Shown piece after piece: positions 1-12,276 of a DNA stretch of 64,000 nt (position 1 is its first letter; each line of letters begins with the position of its first letter). The DNA is taken from NCBI GenBank assembly GCA_903813345.2, contig CAIIXF020000007.1, positions 13,872,714 through 13,936,713 on the forward strand, given 5' to 3'. The translations under genes were made by a program, and so were the position numbers. The notes below the pieces were generated by a model. That model was not told the DNA's origin, searched no databases, and saw only the letters and a list, made by a program, of their open reading frames with translations. The DNA is from Owenia fusiformis. Taxonomy: Eukaryota > Annelida > Polychaeta > Sabellida > Oweniidae.

Positions 1-1024
1 GCCAGCATTACCACGCAAAGCATCTGGCACATTACACGGAACTGGAATGCTCAAGTTCCTTCCTCGTTGTAGCTGCATTGTGAAAACCACAGTAATGTAA
101 ATGGCATTCATTATAGTAAAACCAAATACGACTTTGTTTCGAAGTTCAACTAAACCCATCGCAACCTTTTCTTGATGGACTTTATCGTTTTCTAGCGGTT
201 TCAGATATTTCTCAATGAGCTCCTGGAAAAAGGTGATGTCTTTCTGCAGAAGAGCTATCTGTTTACCATCCCCAAGGTCGGGGTCCTCGATCCATGAGGG
301 ATTGATCATATCGTCACGTCGTGCTGAAAGAATAAATACTACTATAGAATGCAGAACGTTAGTTTTCACACACATCGTGTGTGATATGTAACATCTATAA
401 TTACAAGATTTTTAGATTAGCAAAATAATCACAAAGATACTGTATCTAAAGATTCAGTGTATTACCGTGTATGCGGCTTGGTTGTATATCTCGTTCGGAC
501 GTGACATCGTCATCGTTTGTGTCAGATATGTCGCTCAAAGGTATCACTGGATTAGAAGTTACGACTACTGTTTGGGGAACTGGTGGCGGTGGCTGTTGAC
601 CGCCTGGCATGCACTTGAACAAACCACAACAGTCGATACCATTCTGGATAACAGTTTGCGGGGCGGTTACTATACTTTTGGGTCCTGCAGCCGCCTCTTT
701 CTTGGCGTCAATTACGGCCTGTTCTGTTTTCGTTTTCTTTACCTCTCTCGTTCCCCATGATACGTTATTCATGTTACACAAAGAGAATATCATCAATAAC
801 ATGAACGTGCTCGGAACAGCTAGATAGTACAGAAGTCCATGAATCAAACACCAGAATTCCTGGGGATGGAGCATACCAGTGATGAGAAATATCGATATTA
901 CGGTGATCAAGAATATAGAGCTAGTGTTGCATATTCCAGTCTCGTTGACGCTGATTACAACACTGATCATAACGAGGATCATAACCAGAGAGTAGATTGC
1001 GGATAGAATACCTGCATACAGAAG
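1..1024 (-). other. CHS: Chitin synthase exons 13-14: C-terminal membrane cluster and tail
   Basis: Exon 13 (1024-466) has a cluster of hydrophobic helices (AIYSLVMILVMISVVI, FLITVISIFLITGML, YYLAVPSTFMLLMIF), then NNVSWGTREV, then a cytosolic linker with a Cys pair and PPPPVP. Exon 14 (323 to the edge) has SWIEDPDLGDGKQ, EKYLKPLE and ELRNKVVFGFTIMNA, which matches the conserved C-terminal part of class A/B animal chitin synthases. The last helices and the stop codon lie outside the window. Confidence 0.88.
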
Positions 1025-4000
1025 CTGAAATTCGAGAAATGGAGATTCAATATACTTTAGAAATGCACGAATGTAGCATCATTTAGTATATGTATATACT
1101 GCGTGACACAAAAATGACACCAACCCATATAATTCTTCATAAATTTTTTGTCTGATGATATTCTGACTTGTGTTTCACACCTTAAATAACAATCCATTTT
1201 GCAACTCCACAAGTTTCAGATGACTACCTCACATAGATGCACATTTATATGCGTTAGAAAATGTGTTGTCTATTCCTTTGCTGGCACAACTGAATCTTAC
1301 AACAAAATTGGCACCCACCTTTTGTAACATAATTTTGGAAATAAGTTATAATGATTTTATCAATGACAACTACACTATTTTGTGTTCAATTGAATGGACT
1401 TTTTTTCCCTGAAAGTACAAGCCAAAATCACTAGTATTTTCAAAGTTATGATACAAAAGGTCGGTGGCATTTTTTTGTGTAGAATCCATGTGTGTCTGCA
1501 AAGGAATGGACGACATTTAGAGCAAATATTGTAACGCTCATAAAATTTGACCCACTTGAGCTACACATCTGACATTTCTCAAGGTGCTTTCGCATATAGT
1601 CTACTTAAAATATGAGGTGGATGTCGTTTTTGTGTCACCCTGTATGTAAGCACAAAACAATGAACTTAGTTTTATCACATGAATCCCAAGAATGAAATAA
1701 GCAGATTTAAATTACCTGTGTGTCTGTTTTCGCCTTTAGACCAAGAATAAGAAATGTCCCAATCGCTATTAAGTTGAGGACAAACGCGATCCATAAGGGA
1801 GCAGTTGAAGTAGAATCAAACGCTGGTCGCATTAAATTCTCCAAAGCGCCAATGATAACCAAAAATACAGTAGATGGTCCAAGGACAGAGGCCACGAACA
1901 GAGCGGCTTGGTACACAATATAAGGCCAGGAGATTGTATCGTTGTTCTTGGTCGTCCGTGTGGCCGATCCGATGAGATCCAAGATGTTTGCCATTGTACT
2001 TGGCGTCCATCTTCTTCTTTGGTTGAAGAATTCATTGAAACCCTCAGGGGCAAAGGTAAATGCATCAGAAGCAGCAGAGTATTCTACTCTATAACCTTGC
2101 TGTAAAAGCAATGTACACAGCCACCTGTCCTCGCCTGCAAAGCAATCGTTTACATCGTATAATAATTTCATATACTAACTAATCACTCTCTTGAGAATAA
2201 TGAGTAAACATTTGTTTTATCACAGTGAAACGTACATATCCGAACACATATCGGTTACATTTTTAATCCGTCATGGTAAAACAAAACTTGAAAGGATTTG
2301 TCTCGTTTTGAAGAACGAAGTTCTTTCAGTATACTGCATGTTACACCTGCTTTGGACATATGCTTTCGCTCTTGAATATCCATAATTTAATTTGGGTGTT
2401 ATTTCTATATTTTTCACAAAAATAATTATTAGCCCATTAGTCTTTTCTCCAAACCGAGACTTATCTTTTGAACACCTGCTAATCCGGATCTTTTTGGCCG
2501 GTCCAAGTGGCATTTGGATAAGGTTTTAATATGATATCATTTCTAGGCATTGCATATGTTCAGAAATAATGAGCTGGTGACGCACAACGTAGTGTGATTT
2601 TCATCTATTATAAAATGAGGAAAATGTGAAATATGCTATGTTAATTCTTTGCTCGTACTCATTATCTAACGCACATTCCCAATTCATTATTTCATTCGTT
2701 TTTTATTTTCGCACATTGTTTCACAATGTTCACAACGTGTAATATGTATCAGTCTTACCCTGATCATACTGTACGTAATTAGTTGGCTCAGTGGAAACAG
2801 TAGTATACATCTTCATGACGTTGTCGTCCATTAAAGCTGACCCTCTGAACAAGCTGAAACAGCCAGGACTACATAACACACACCCGATGATGTGCTCCGT
2901 TGACTTCTGAAACCAGTGCCCTACTGCATATTCAAACCTCTGATACCACACCATTGGACCTAAGCAGGAAAAGAGATCACAATATATTTGATAGAGTTTG
3001 TAGATAGATAATCAATTCATTTCATTTTATCACGTAGATGTGTGCAGGCTAGTCATTGAAATAAGCTTCATAGGGTCTGAGACTAACATTTTTTTTATGT
3101 AAGTCTCAGATAAGGTGTACTAAGTAAATTCTAACAAATGCGATGATAACAAAAAACTGTCGGTGTGATTAATTATACTACCTCCCCCAATGGGATGAAT
3201 TCTGCCACATGCAGCTCCGACATTTTCGTTTCGTTTCATCAAATCAACAAGTAGTAGGACGGCCAACGGTTTGAAGTCTACATCACCATCAAGAGCAAGA
3301 ACGAATGTGTTCTCAGCTGTTAACTGCTTCTTTCTCGTTCCATCAATCTCTGCCCATAGTTTGTGTCCAAGGAACATGTACATGTACATCACCTGCAGGT
3401 AGAATTCAAATCTAAAAGCCGTATATAAATAAAAGTTATATTAGATGAAAATTATAAAGTAGATGCGTTGTACTTTCTTATAAAATATTACTAGAGTCAG
3501 AAAACAATATTTTGAGACCCTTACTCTGGTTATGTTTGTTTTGTACATTTTAAAAGCCAATACATTTGGTGAACATATATTACATTTTAATTAGTACATA
3601 AGCTTCAAAGACGAATCAACCATATCATCAACAGAGTAAAGTCAAAGGAGAAACGGTATATTTTAATATTCCAACAATACAACTCAACTAACGATCGATA
3701 CCGGGAAATCAACACATTATGACACACACCTAACTTCAACCACAACATACATATGGAATGTTACCCACACCAACACCTTATGACACAAACTTAACTTCAA
3801 CCACAACATACATAATTATGAAATATATGCCACACCAACATCGTATGACACAAACTTAACTTCAACCACAACATACATATGACATTTTTGCAACATACCT
3901 GACTCCATCTTTTCTTGTGCCTTATCTTGACTTTGTCTTTTAAGTGGGCAATGATCTTGTTCCCTCCTGGCATGCGCCATTCTAGCTTACCACCGTAAGG

Positions 4001-7000
4001 GGTCGGGAATCTGAACGGGGGTGGGAGCTTTAGTTTCACATTGTGGGTAGCACTAAAATGACATTTTCACATTGTAAAACTATGTGACTAACACTCTGAT
4101 AGAATTGTCACATTGTTTGTACACTGTAGTATTAAAATATAATGTGTCAAAATACGGTTATAGAATAAGAATGCCAACTTTAGGGATGGTGTACAGAGTG
4201 TAGAGAATTGTAGAAAATGACGTTATGGTAAACACCCCCCCCCCCATCCATAGAGCAACATTTTAATTTGATTTGCAAAATTGAAAGTCAACACTTTCGA
4301 AACTGTAATAAGTATCACATTTACTACATGTACGCAATTTATTACCATTTTAACTGAAATGAAATATAACTAATTGGACAATCGTAATATCACATGTCTT
4401 CTCATGTTATTATATCACTTTGACACAAGAAAACAGCACTGTATATATGCAGATTTATATATCCCTCATTCAAAAAGGTATATGACTGACTTTGACTATG
4501 TTCCATACGAACTCATGACGTTGGCTTATCTAATTTTTCAATATAGATACAGCTTGAAATCAAATACAGATAACAGACTGAAGTACTACAACTGACACAT
4601 ATACTGTAAGATTAATTTTGAATAAAATACAAGGTAAATAGGTAAGCTCTCAGGTGTTAAGTATGTCTAGGAGGAGCTCTGAAATATATGGGTATCAAGA
4701 CAACTGTCCTATTGTCCACCCAGGAATGCTATGAAACTGACATTGTCTTGTTAAGATAATATTTTAAAGCAAATTTACTGAAGATTATAAAGTTAGTTTT
4801 CAAAAGAGGAAAAATCCTTAAATATAATATATAATATTTTGTCACTAAATAAACAACCGATAAGATTAGGCGAATATGCTCTTCCTAATGTATACCTTAC
4901 CTTGCTGCGACATCTATCGTTTTAACGAGTAATTTGACAAATTCGTTGACCTGATAATCCTCTCCGTCCCCAACGTGGAACTCGAAGGCGTCGTCGAAGA
5001 ATATATGGGCTGTAATTATAGGCAATAGCATATTTATTTCATGAGAATGTTGACTGATGTAACTAATCAATTCATCAGGATATACGATGGGCTCCATAGG
5101 CTAAAGGGCGATAGAAATAACATGGCCTCCAGGCCCGTAGCCAGGATTTGCCAAGGGGGGGGGGGGGGGGGGGGGTTCAGTTTTCAAAAATTTCCAGGGG
5201 GGGGGGTTCACATTTGACAATTTTGGCTAAAATCACTTGAGAAGTGCTCAAAATGGTGAAAAACTGCATGATTTTGAAAGAATTTTTGGCCAGGGGTGGG
5301 TTCGCCCGAACCCTGCGAACCCCCCTGGCTACGGGCCTGGCCTCTGTGGCAGATTGTGCCGCATACTTGTCATCAAATATATAAGGTTGGAGCCTGCGAG
5401 GCGGGAACCATAGCGATGAAATGCCAAACGGTTGCGTCACGAATATATAGTTATAGATAGTATATGAGAGAGTCATGCTCATAAATAACAAGGAATTAAT
5501 ATCTTGACGTGAAATATGACACGAAATACCATTTTAATAATATATTTATCTTATTCACATATACTAATTTACGTAAGACACCAAAGTCCTTAAGACATTC
5601 GTTGGAATCTATATAGTCCAATATACAAAACTTTGGTCAGGGCGACATTTTTAATTTATCGGAGAGATAGCACAAGTGGAGGTGACAACCACTCATTATG
5701 ATATGATATATTGCTATTTCGAAGAAATTGAACATGATATCATCATGATATTATATTATAGGAATTGTTAAATGTTTCTTGGTACCTTCAAATCTGTAGA
5801 AATCTGGGTCGGTGATGTCCAAATATGTCTGCGCGTTCTTCCTCGTATTCTGATCAATGTCCATCCTGAAATATTTAGATGGTATTAATATTACAAACAT
5901 GGATTTAAACGAATGAGTAATCCATACTTGGAGTCTAATTAACATATAAAAAGTATCGTCCTGCATGGTTGTGTGGTGTTACCTAACCTATTCTTCCAAG
6001 CATATTCAGGCATCGCACATTTAGACTATAATGTTCTGTGTATGTGTTCATTTATTGCGATTGAAATTGTCATTAATTATAATCTTTCCTAGATTTTAAT
6101 TAATACATTTTGATTTAAGTGCTGATTGAAATATTACTGATAAATATTTTTACATTTTGGCATGATAAGGAAGAACTGTAATCATATAGAGAGAAAGCGA
6201 TAGGTTTCTAGAAGTCCTATCTTCATTTGTGTTTGAGTGTCCGATATCTTAGCTAGATGAAACTTGATAAAAATGAAATTTAATGACTTTGCATGACACA
6301 TTTTGAAGTGGGCAACGTAACAGCATCTTATTTATTGTCGACAGTTGAGACTTTTTTAAAGCTCTTCAGAGCAACCCACATGCCCAGTACCTGTTAGTGA
6401 TAGGTAACCCAAGTGCCCTTCCCAAAGGGCGGCTTAATTAGCGTCTCTATTTTCACGAAACGACACTTGTAAGATTAACTTAGTTCTGAGAAAATGCCTT
6501 TTAAATCAGGAAGTTCGTAACTTTCAATTTTCATAGGCTATAGGATATGTAAAATAATGACATGATTTGGAATGATGGGTTTCATCATTAATATTTCTAA
6601 TCTAATTGTACACGAACGTTTTTATGAAATGCTTTGGGTACGTAAGGGAATCAATAAAGGTATCGATAGAGTTGTCAGAATGATTGTTAGTTGTTTATTT
6701 GTTGATACCCAACTTTGGAACCTATTTGTAAAGAGAGTTTGTAGGCCTCGTTGAATCGAGTTTGATGATAAAATATTGCAAGATATGAAGAATGTTTAAC
6801 TTATATTGATAGTAAGAATAAATGCATAATATTATTTAAACTGAGAATCGTATACTTTCAAACGAATAATTATCAATCTGAAACAACCACATCCCAACAA
6901 AAAGACCCACCAAAGTATACTACGAAGAAGGGATAACAGAAAACCACCCACCTGAATATAGATTTCAATAAGTGAATCATCTCCTGTTCGTTCTCGTGCC

Positions 7001-10000
7001 ACATTGTTGCACAGAAGTAAAGCATTGGAATTGTTTCCTTTTTGACTCGCATTGAGTCATACTTGTTCTGAATGTCCATCTCAGAGACTGATGCATCGTC
7101 GGGTTCCATTCCAATATCATTCATGACCGTGATCAAGTCAAGTTGCTGAAACAAGAAATATATATTGACACATGAATGCTATCTATTTTGTTTTGTTTTA
7201 TCTTTTATTATTTATTTTACTAATTTGACTGAATGAAGACATATATATTTCGTTTATATAATTATCCTCTTCAAGGATCTGGTGACAGACAAAATTAAAA
7301 TTTTATATAAGTTCGTGTGTATTTTTATCTTGTACATATCTAATGCTACGTTATATGCATGCTTTCTAAGTAAAATATTCCATTTTCTAAAGTTCTACCT
7401 TGTTTTCTGTAGGTACACTCTCATCAATCCTTCTGTTCATCATTAGTGATTGTTCTATCATCACACCACAGAACATGGGCAACACAAACAACCTGGAATA
7501 TATTCGGTTTACATGTTAACTTAGAAAATATATATGTAACAAATCTCATCGTCATTCCCAAGCATATTACATTTTTGGTTATACTTGACAACACAGTAGC
7601 AATTAACGTTTTGTGCTATGAAATGTTACTTACTTTTCAGTTTTGGCCAGCCTCTCTGCCTTTGGGAACCACATGTGTCTTGTAATCCATAGCTGAGAGA
7701 GCCACCACAGCAGCATCAACCAAATGAACCTGTCCTTTATCATCTCAGAGAACGACATTGGGGAACAGTTCCAGAATACGTGGTTGGGAATAAAACCATG
7801 CAGGAATCCAGGGGCGTTTTTCCACCTATCGCAGCCGAGAACCATGAGAAGAACTGTCAATGGCGTGCTGAGTAGGAGAGGAAACGCTACGCAGAGTTCT
7901 TGCATGAGTAGCTTAGTCGCTGTTTTTGCTCCGAAGTAACAAAGGAATGATGAGGCGAACTGTACTCCCCACACTGCAGCCCATACCCAGTTCATATTGG
8001 GTATATCGCTGACAGCTGCTTTGGTTGTACCATTAATACGCACTCTTTCGCTATCCCGTAGCCCTCCACACGTCGCATTGTTACCGTGATTCCCGAAAAC
8101 AAACCACTGATCGAATGTTAGATTTCCATTTTGGAACATATCATAGTGGACAATACCCATCATTCCAGCCAGCGTTAAGGCGATCTTCCAAAGGCTCACT
8201 ACTGCATACATCTTACTCCTTGACCTCCTCGCATTCGTCTTAACTCTTGACAACATTTTGCCAAATTCTCCGAGCTTTGTGCTCTTAACACTGATAAAGT
8301 TCTCCCACCATCCGAACGATATCAAAACCAGGGCTAAAGGTATTGGCCATATTCTATCTGGCTGTTCGTTAAATGGTTTATGTATGGTCAAAACAAGCCA
8401 CATGAATAGGGCTGACATTTGGACGATCATTGCTAGGACGTTTAATAATCGCTGAACAGGACTTGCAATCTCTCGTTTGGGTCTATAGAATATGGCCAGT
8501 ATGCTCGGAAGGAAGTAGACACCGGTGAGAAGGGCCATTGCTCTAAGAGTGTCGAAATACCTGAACAGGTAAAATACCAAAAATACAATGCCGATTGAAT
8601 GAAGGGACTCCGCTATGGTAACCTACAACAGATAAGACACTGCATATTGTATGTATTTATATGGACTACTTTCCAAACAACTGCCCTATTGAACTGTATG
8701 TTATTAAATGGCTTTTTGTGATTTCGCGATTTCAAAGTCCTAATATTTTCGACCTAACATGAAAAAATAAATAAGGAAGATAATGCTAAAATATGATTAC
8801 ATGTCAAATGTGTTACATTCTGGGATATGAGGTCAGTCAGAATGAGAATAGTCCAAAAGGCTGGAACACACACACACTGATATTATATGGGAATATGGTA
8901 TGGTAAAAAAGAGTGTAAAAGAGACAAAAATTGTAACTATATGAAATAATCATTATCACCACCTTATGAGGCCAGAGTAATAGTATTAGATTAGAATATT
9001 GACTTGAGCAATAGTAGGAGCCATAGTGGCTGGCCCATAGAAGTTATTATCCGCCCTGGTTCAGGGCCCGGTTCAGGGCAAATAACGTGTTTGTACTTAG
9101 TTTTCACTGGTGGTGATGATGTCTAACCTCATTTAAACAAGATTGCCTTGGGCCAAGATTTCACTATGTTGCCTTTTGAAATGAGGTTATTGGTATACAT
9201 GAAGGGCGGTCGATACTGTTAAGATTATTGTATTTAACATATTTTAAAAATTATACAAGCTCAATATTTTACCCCTTATCACATGCTTTACAAACTATAG
9301 ATATTAAGAAGCAATAAATTAGTGACATCACTGGCATATAACCTTCTTTTTGATATTTTTGTGTTATCGTTAAAATATAGCATGTCATATCAGCCTGTCC
9401 CTTTAGGCTTAACATTGTGGACTTAATTTTAGATTATGACTCTAAAATGCATATTATGTATATTTATGAAACTTACTATTACAAATGTGCTGGTTTTTGG
9501 CATTTGTTTGGTTTTGAATATTACCCTCCAGAATGATCGGAAGAATATAAATAGGTATGGAACACAAACTGCCATGGTAAGACCCCATATCCAACGCACT
9601 GTGTTTACGTCGCACTGGGCAACTACCCCATCATATTGGACTAGGTCTATTTTCTGAAAAATATGGATTTAAGTTACCAACCAAGTGTTGATTTAAATGC
9701 CTCACAAGAGTATGTCTCGAGTGAAAAGAGTACAACAATACCATTCTAGCCAGTAAATTGATTTGTTAAATTCGATCTAAAGAATAGCTTACAGTTACAT
9801 TCTCCAGTGCTGTCGAACCGCCCTCTGTTACATTCTCCTCTACAACTCTTGTTATTTCATAGTCTATGAAGTCTGATTCGTGATTGTTCCCTGGTAGTAC
9901 GACGCATCTATCTAGGGTCGTATTAGAACAGTTGAGTGATATCCCGAGTCGCGTATTAGCAGCTATTAGAAAAAGGGCTGATTTACTAAATATGGCACTT

Positions 10001-10859
10001 CCCAAGACCAAGAAGAAGAGAAGAAAGTATGTGAAGATTTTGAAGGCTTTTTTCATAGTTTCCATACATGAGTTTTCGTCGTCCACCTCTTCGACTGGCA
10101 CGATTCGGAAAGGATCCCATTTGAGATTAGAAAGAGCCCTGAAAAGACCAAAAGGCGTATTTTGTGTTCTCAGCTTGTGATCAATGAAGGCGTTAAATTG
10201 TCCCCCCAATGCAAATCAGTTACTAATATGAAGGCTGTAAAATTGACTTACTTTCTTGATTCCCTTGTAATTTGGTTTGAATCAGCTTCAAGACCTCCCA
10301 ATGAGTCAAAACTGGCACTTTCAGGAACGCCTGTTTGTAATGAAGGTACATCGCTTGTGGATGGAATATTGAAGCCAACGCCATTACTGACTGGTTTGGG
10401 ATTTGGTTTTGTTATAGCTGGCAGTTCAACAATTGTCTCTTCAACATCCTCCAATGGTTCGTAAGTGTTTGTAGTTGTAGTTGTAGCAGGTTTCAGATCG
10501 GTCTCATAAACATCGTCAAATCTTGCATTTTTATGTAGTGCAGATACTTGACGTGTAAACTTTTCAGGACTATAGTCTGGTGCGACATCCTTTGTTCTTG
10601 GAGGTAAATTAGGAGGTTTGGTAGAAGTCAAAGGTGTAACAAAGTCTTCACTATTTTCACGTGTTCCCCTTCCACTGTCCGGGGCATCGCCATAGTCGAC
10701 CGTTGGGTGATTTAGATCTAAGTCTCTTCCATTCCAATTTGGAGTGTAATCTCTATGCAATTTGCTATCATCAAAACCTTGGTTTTCAAAGTAGCTGTCA
10801 TAATCTGGGGGAATGAGGTCGTGATCTTTCTGAGAACGGCGGATTCGATTTGCCGCCAT
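1..10859 (-). CDS. CHS: Chitin synthase (14 coding exons in window, 3' end beyond left edge)
   Basis: Membrane glycosyltransferase (GT2) that polymerises UDP-GlcNAc into chitin and extrudes it through the plasma membrane. Exons, in transcript order: 10859-10252, 10138-9793, 9653-9525, 8622-7634, 7492-7399, 7145-6952, 5865-5786, 5009-4901, 4052-3899, 3392-3182, 2959-2759, 2134-1716, 1024-466, 323-<1. Every junction is GT-AG and keeps phase, giving 1472 codons before the edge. Seen directly: WHEN, ALDGDVDF, GRIHPIGGG, EDRWLCTLLL and QRRRW motifs in family order, SWGTREV after the catalytic core, and many membrane segments. The start ATG has an in-frame TAA 18 bases upstream with no intervening AG, so it is firm. 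No myosin motor precedes the synthase, unlike many molluscan homologues (family knowledge). Introns 2135-2758, 4053-4900, 5866-6951 and 8623-9524 show nothing recognisable apart from a C run in the second. Confidence 0.95.
1099..1642 (-). mobile_element. Mariner-like MITE in chitin synthase intron 12
   Basis: A 544-base non-coding insertion. Its ends read CTGCGTGACACAAAAATGAC and, as reverse complement of the right end, CAGGGTGACACAAAAACGAC. It is flanked on both sides by TA, the Tc1/mariner target duplication. No transposase coding was found inside, so it is a non-autonomous copy. Confidence 0.6.
3718..3890. repeat. Tandem repeat, about 62-base unit, beside exon 9 donor
   Basis: Nearly three copies of a unit with the shared core ACTTCAACCACAACATACAT, each starting TATGACACA. 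The array stops about nine bases short of the splice donor of chitin synthase exon 9. Confidence 0.75.
5130..5339. mobile_element. Palindromic MITE with CAGGCCCGTAGCCAGG ends
   Basis: A 210-base element in chitin synthase intron 7. It has perfect 16-base inverted ends (CAGGCCCGTAGCCAGG / CCTGGCTACGGGCCTG) and is flanked by the direct repeat GCCTC at 5125-5129 and 5340-5344. The interior holds a run of 21 G and one of 10 G. Short open frames across it are not genes. Confidence 0.75.
7399..10138 (-). other. CHS: Chitin synthase exons 2-5: N-terminal membrane bundle
   Basis: Residues 203-722. Exon 2 begins with WDPFRIVPVEE and carries the first membrane helix (FTYFLLFFLVLGSAIF), then an extracellular loop with several N-glycosylation sequons. 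Exon 3 has VRWIWGLTMAV, the family's second helix. Exon 4 is unusually long (989 bases) and encodes about eight further hydrophobic segments. Exon 5 has LFVLPMFCGVMIEQSLMMNRR, the conserved lead-in to the catalytic domain. This layout (multi-helix bundle ahead of the GT2 core) is the standard metazoan chitin synthase topology. Confidence 0.85.
10252..10859 (-). other. CHS: Chitin synthase exon 1: cytosolic N-terminal leader
   Basis: Codes residues 1-202 plus two bases. The segment is polar, with no membrane helix, and rich in Asp, Pro, Thr and Asn. It has a proline cluster (KPPNLPPRT) that could be an SH3-type ligand and a run of five threonines. It looks disordered. The donor is AA|GTAAGT; the matching acceptor lies inside an open stretch at TTTTCAG, joining K to ALSNLKWDPFRIVP. 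A longer reading starting at 10209 was discarded because no acceptor supports it and all upstream joins hit a stop. Confidence 0.8.
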
Positions 10860-11833
10860 AGCGTGATGATTTGATTACAGGGCACCAAAATAATGTAGTT
10901 CAGACCATCATCTGAAATGCATATAAAGGGTATAAATGCCAAGTATTCAAGCTTTATCACCTAACTTTATCTTGTTGTTATTATCAGCATTTTGTGGCAA
11001 TGTTTTTGAGAAATCCAATTTTCTAAATATACTTCAAGGTAAGCATTATATAAAAGAAACAGAGGTTCTAATTGTGATAGTGAATTCCCTCTTAACTTTA
11101 TAAATTCCTATGAATACATTTAGAAAAAGAAGATGGAATATCACAACAAGTCATCATAGGAAAAAAGTACAAATCTGTGAAAATAAACAGCTATTTTATT
11201 AACTGATATTGAAAACTGATACAATCAAAGTATATCAAAAATAAGCGTAATATCAACAGATACAAAATTATAAAAAATAACGACTTACCTTACTCAATTT
11301 GTTTTTCCATTTAGCTGCGAAATATCGTTGATGTTTATATAAGTGAAGGTAGTTGTGTGTTTAGTATACTTATGTTGCAATGATAAAAAATGGTCAAAGT
11401 TTTCTCTTTATCACCCCAACTTATTTGATTGGAGTGTTTTTTAAATTAAGATATGTGGCGGATCACAAGGCTTTTGTATATACTGTATCTGAGAGGAAAG
11501 GTTATCAGTCGATACTTGATATCGTTAATGAGTACATCGAATTTTGAAGTACTGCAAAAAAACATTTCCTTCGTGGAAGATATTGGCTATATTTATACAA
11601 TTGATAAATTAAGAACTTGAATTGTATTTGTTTTAATATAACCTGTTTTTGATATATCCCAGTCTAGTTAGACACAATCGGTACCTGTTTTAATTAACAT
11701 ATATATGATTTGTATACATGGCGACTTCCTTGTATCAACTATAAAAGTATACAATTATTGACTCAATCAGATGTTGACTGCTAAAAATTATATCCCGAAA
11801 CTGAGGTCTCAAAGGAGCACTTGATCCAACAGT

Positions 11834-11945
11834 GTATGTAACTTAAGTGAGGAATTAAATCGACGATTCTGTTGTCTTCTGAGCTATTTTTTGCAAACTT
11901 GTACATTTTCTAAAACATATGATACTGATACACGTCTGTGAGAAA
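11834..11945. repeat. Fragment of the 537-base foldback element found at 37055-37591
   Basis: Shares GACGATTCTGTTGTCTTCTG and CATATGATACTGATACACGT, in the same order and spacing, with the right arm of the foldback at about 37345-37460. Only this part of one arm is present, so it is a truncated relic. Confidence 0.75.
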
Positions 11946-11976
11946 AACCTTATATGATAAATACGATATTATATAA

Positions 11977-12193
11977 TATAATATAAATATAGATTATTTC
12001 ATGCTTGATTTTCAATATGAATTTTATTCCACGAGAAATATGACATTGACCTCGGTAAATACTAGTATCATATTGACACTCACTCACTACGCTCGTTCGG
12101 CCAATATCATATTTCCCTTCGTCAATATCATATTACCCAGGAATAAAATTCATATTGAAAATCAAGCACGAAATAACCTATATTTATATTATA
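11977..12193. repeat. Hairpin element with 54-base arms
   Basis: Arms 11977-12030 and 12140-12193 are inverted copies with two mismatches (core GCTTGATTTTCAATATGAAT). The loop contains repeated AATATCATATT motifs and CACTCACTACGCTCGTTCG. A MITE or foldback element. The motif recurs in 15178-15292 and 12600-12670. Confidence 0.8.
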
Positions 12194-12276
12194 TTTAGAG
12201 GTTATGTCACTATCGTTGCATATATGCCCGAGGTTTTCAGTGATATATGCCCTGACCTTGGGAGGATTTTTCTTGC
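12194..12276. repeat. Left half of the hairpin family at 52807-52922
   Basis: Reads AGAGGTTATGTCACTATCGT then GCATATATGCCCGAGG, almost identical to the left part of the element downstream of DNAJC1. The matching right arm is absent. It abuts the preceding hairpin. Confidence 0.65.

Larger units (their letters stand above)
1716..7145 (-). other. CHS: Chitin synthase exons 6-12: GT2 catalytic core
   Basis: Residues 723-1178. Order seen: YFCATMWHENEQEM; DPDFYRFE; AHIFFDDAFE; PTPYGGKLEWRMPG; KIRHKKRWSQ; ALDGDVDF with the metal/UDP-binding Asp pair; ACGRIHPIGGG; GPMVWYQRFEYAVGHWF; IGCVLCSPGCFSLFR; EDR at about 1040-1042, which carries the likely catalytic base; QRRRW at 1077-1081, which binds the acceptor chain; then the translocation-channel helices. 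No active-site residue is missing, so the enzyme should be active. Confidence 0.92.

Noticed and set aside
5177-5491. Open frame with ARPVARGVRRVRANPP in the chitin synthase intron
   Set aside because: It is a reading through the palindromic MITE at 5130-5339 and is not joined by splice sites.
10139-10209. Chitin synthase exon 2 starting at 10209 (TTGGGGGGACAA)
   Set aside because: No acceptor AG can deliver this frame without a stop; the TTTTCAG at 10139 gives the conserved sequence in phase.
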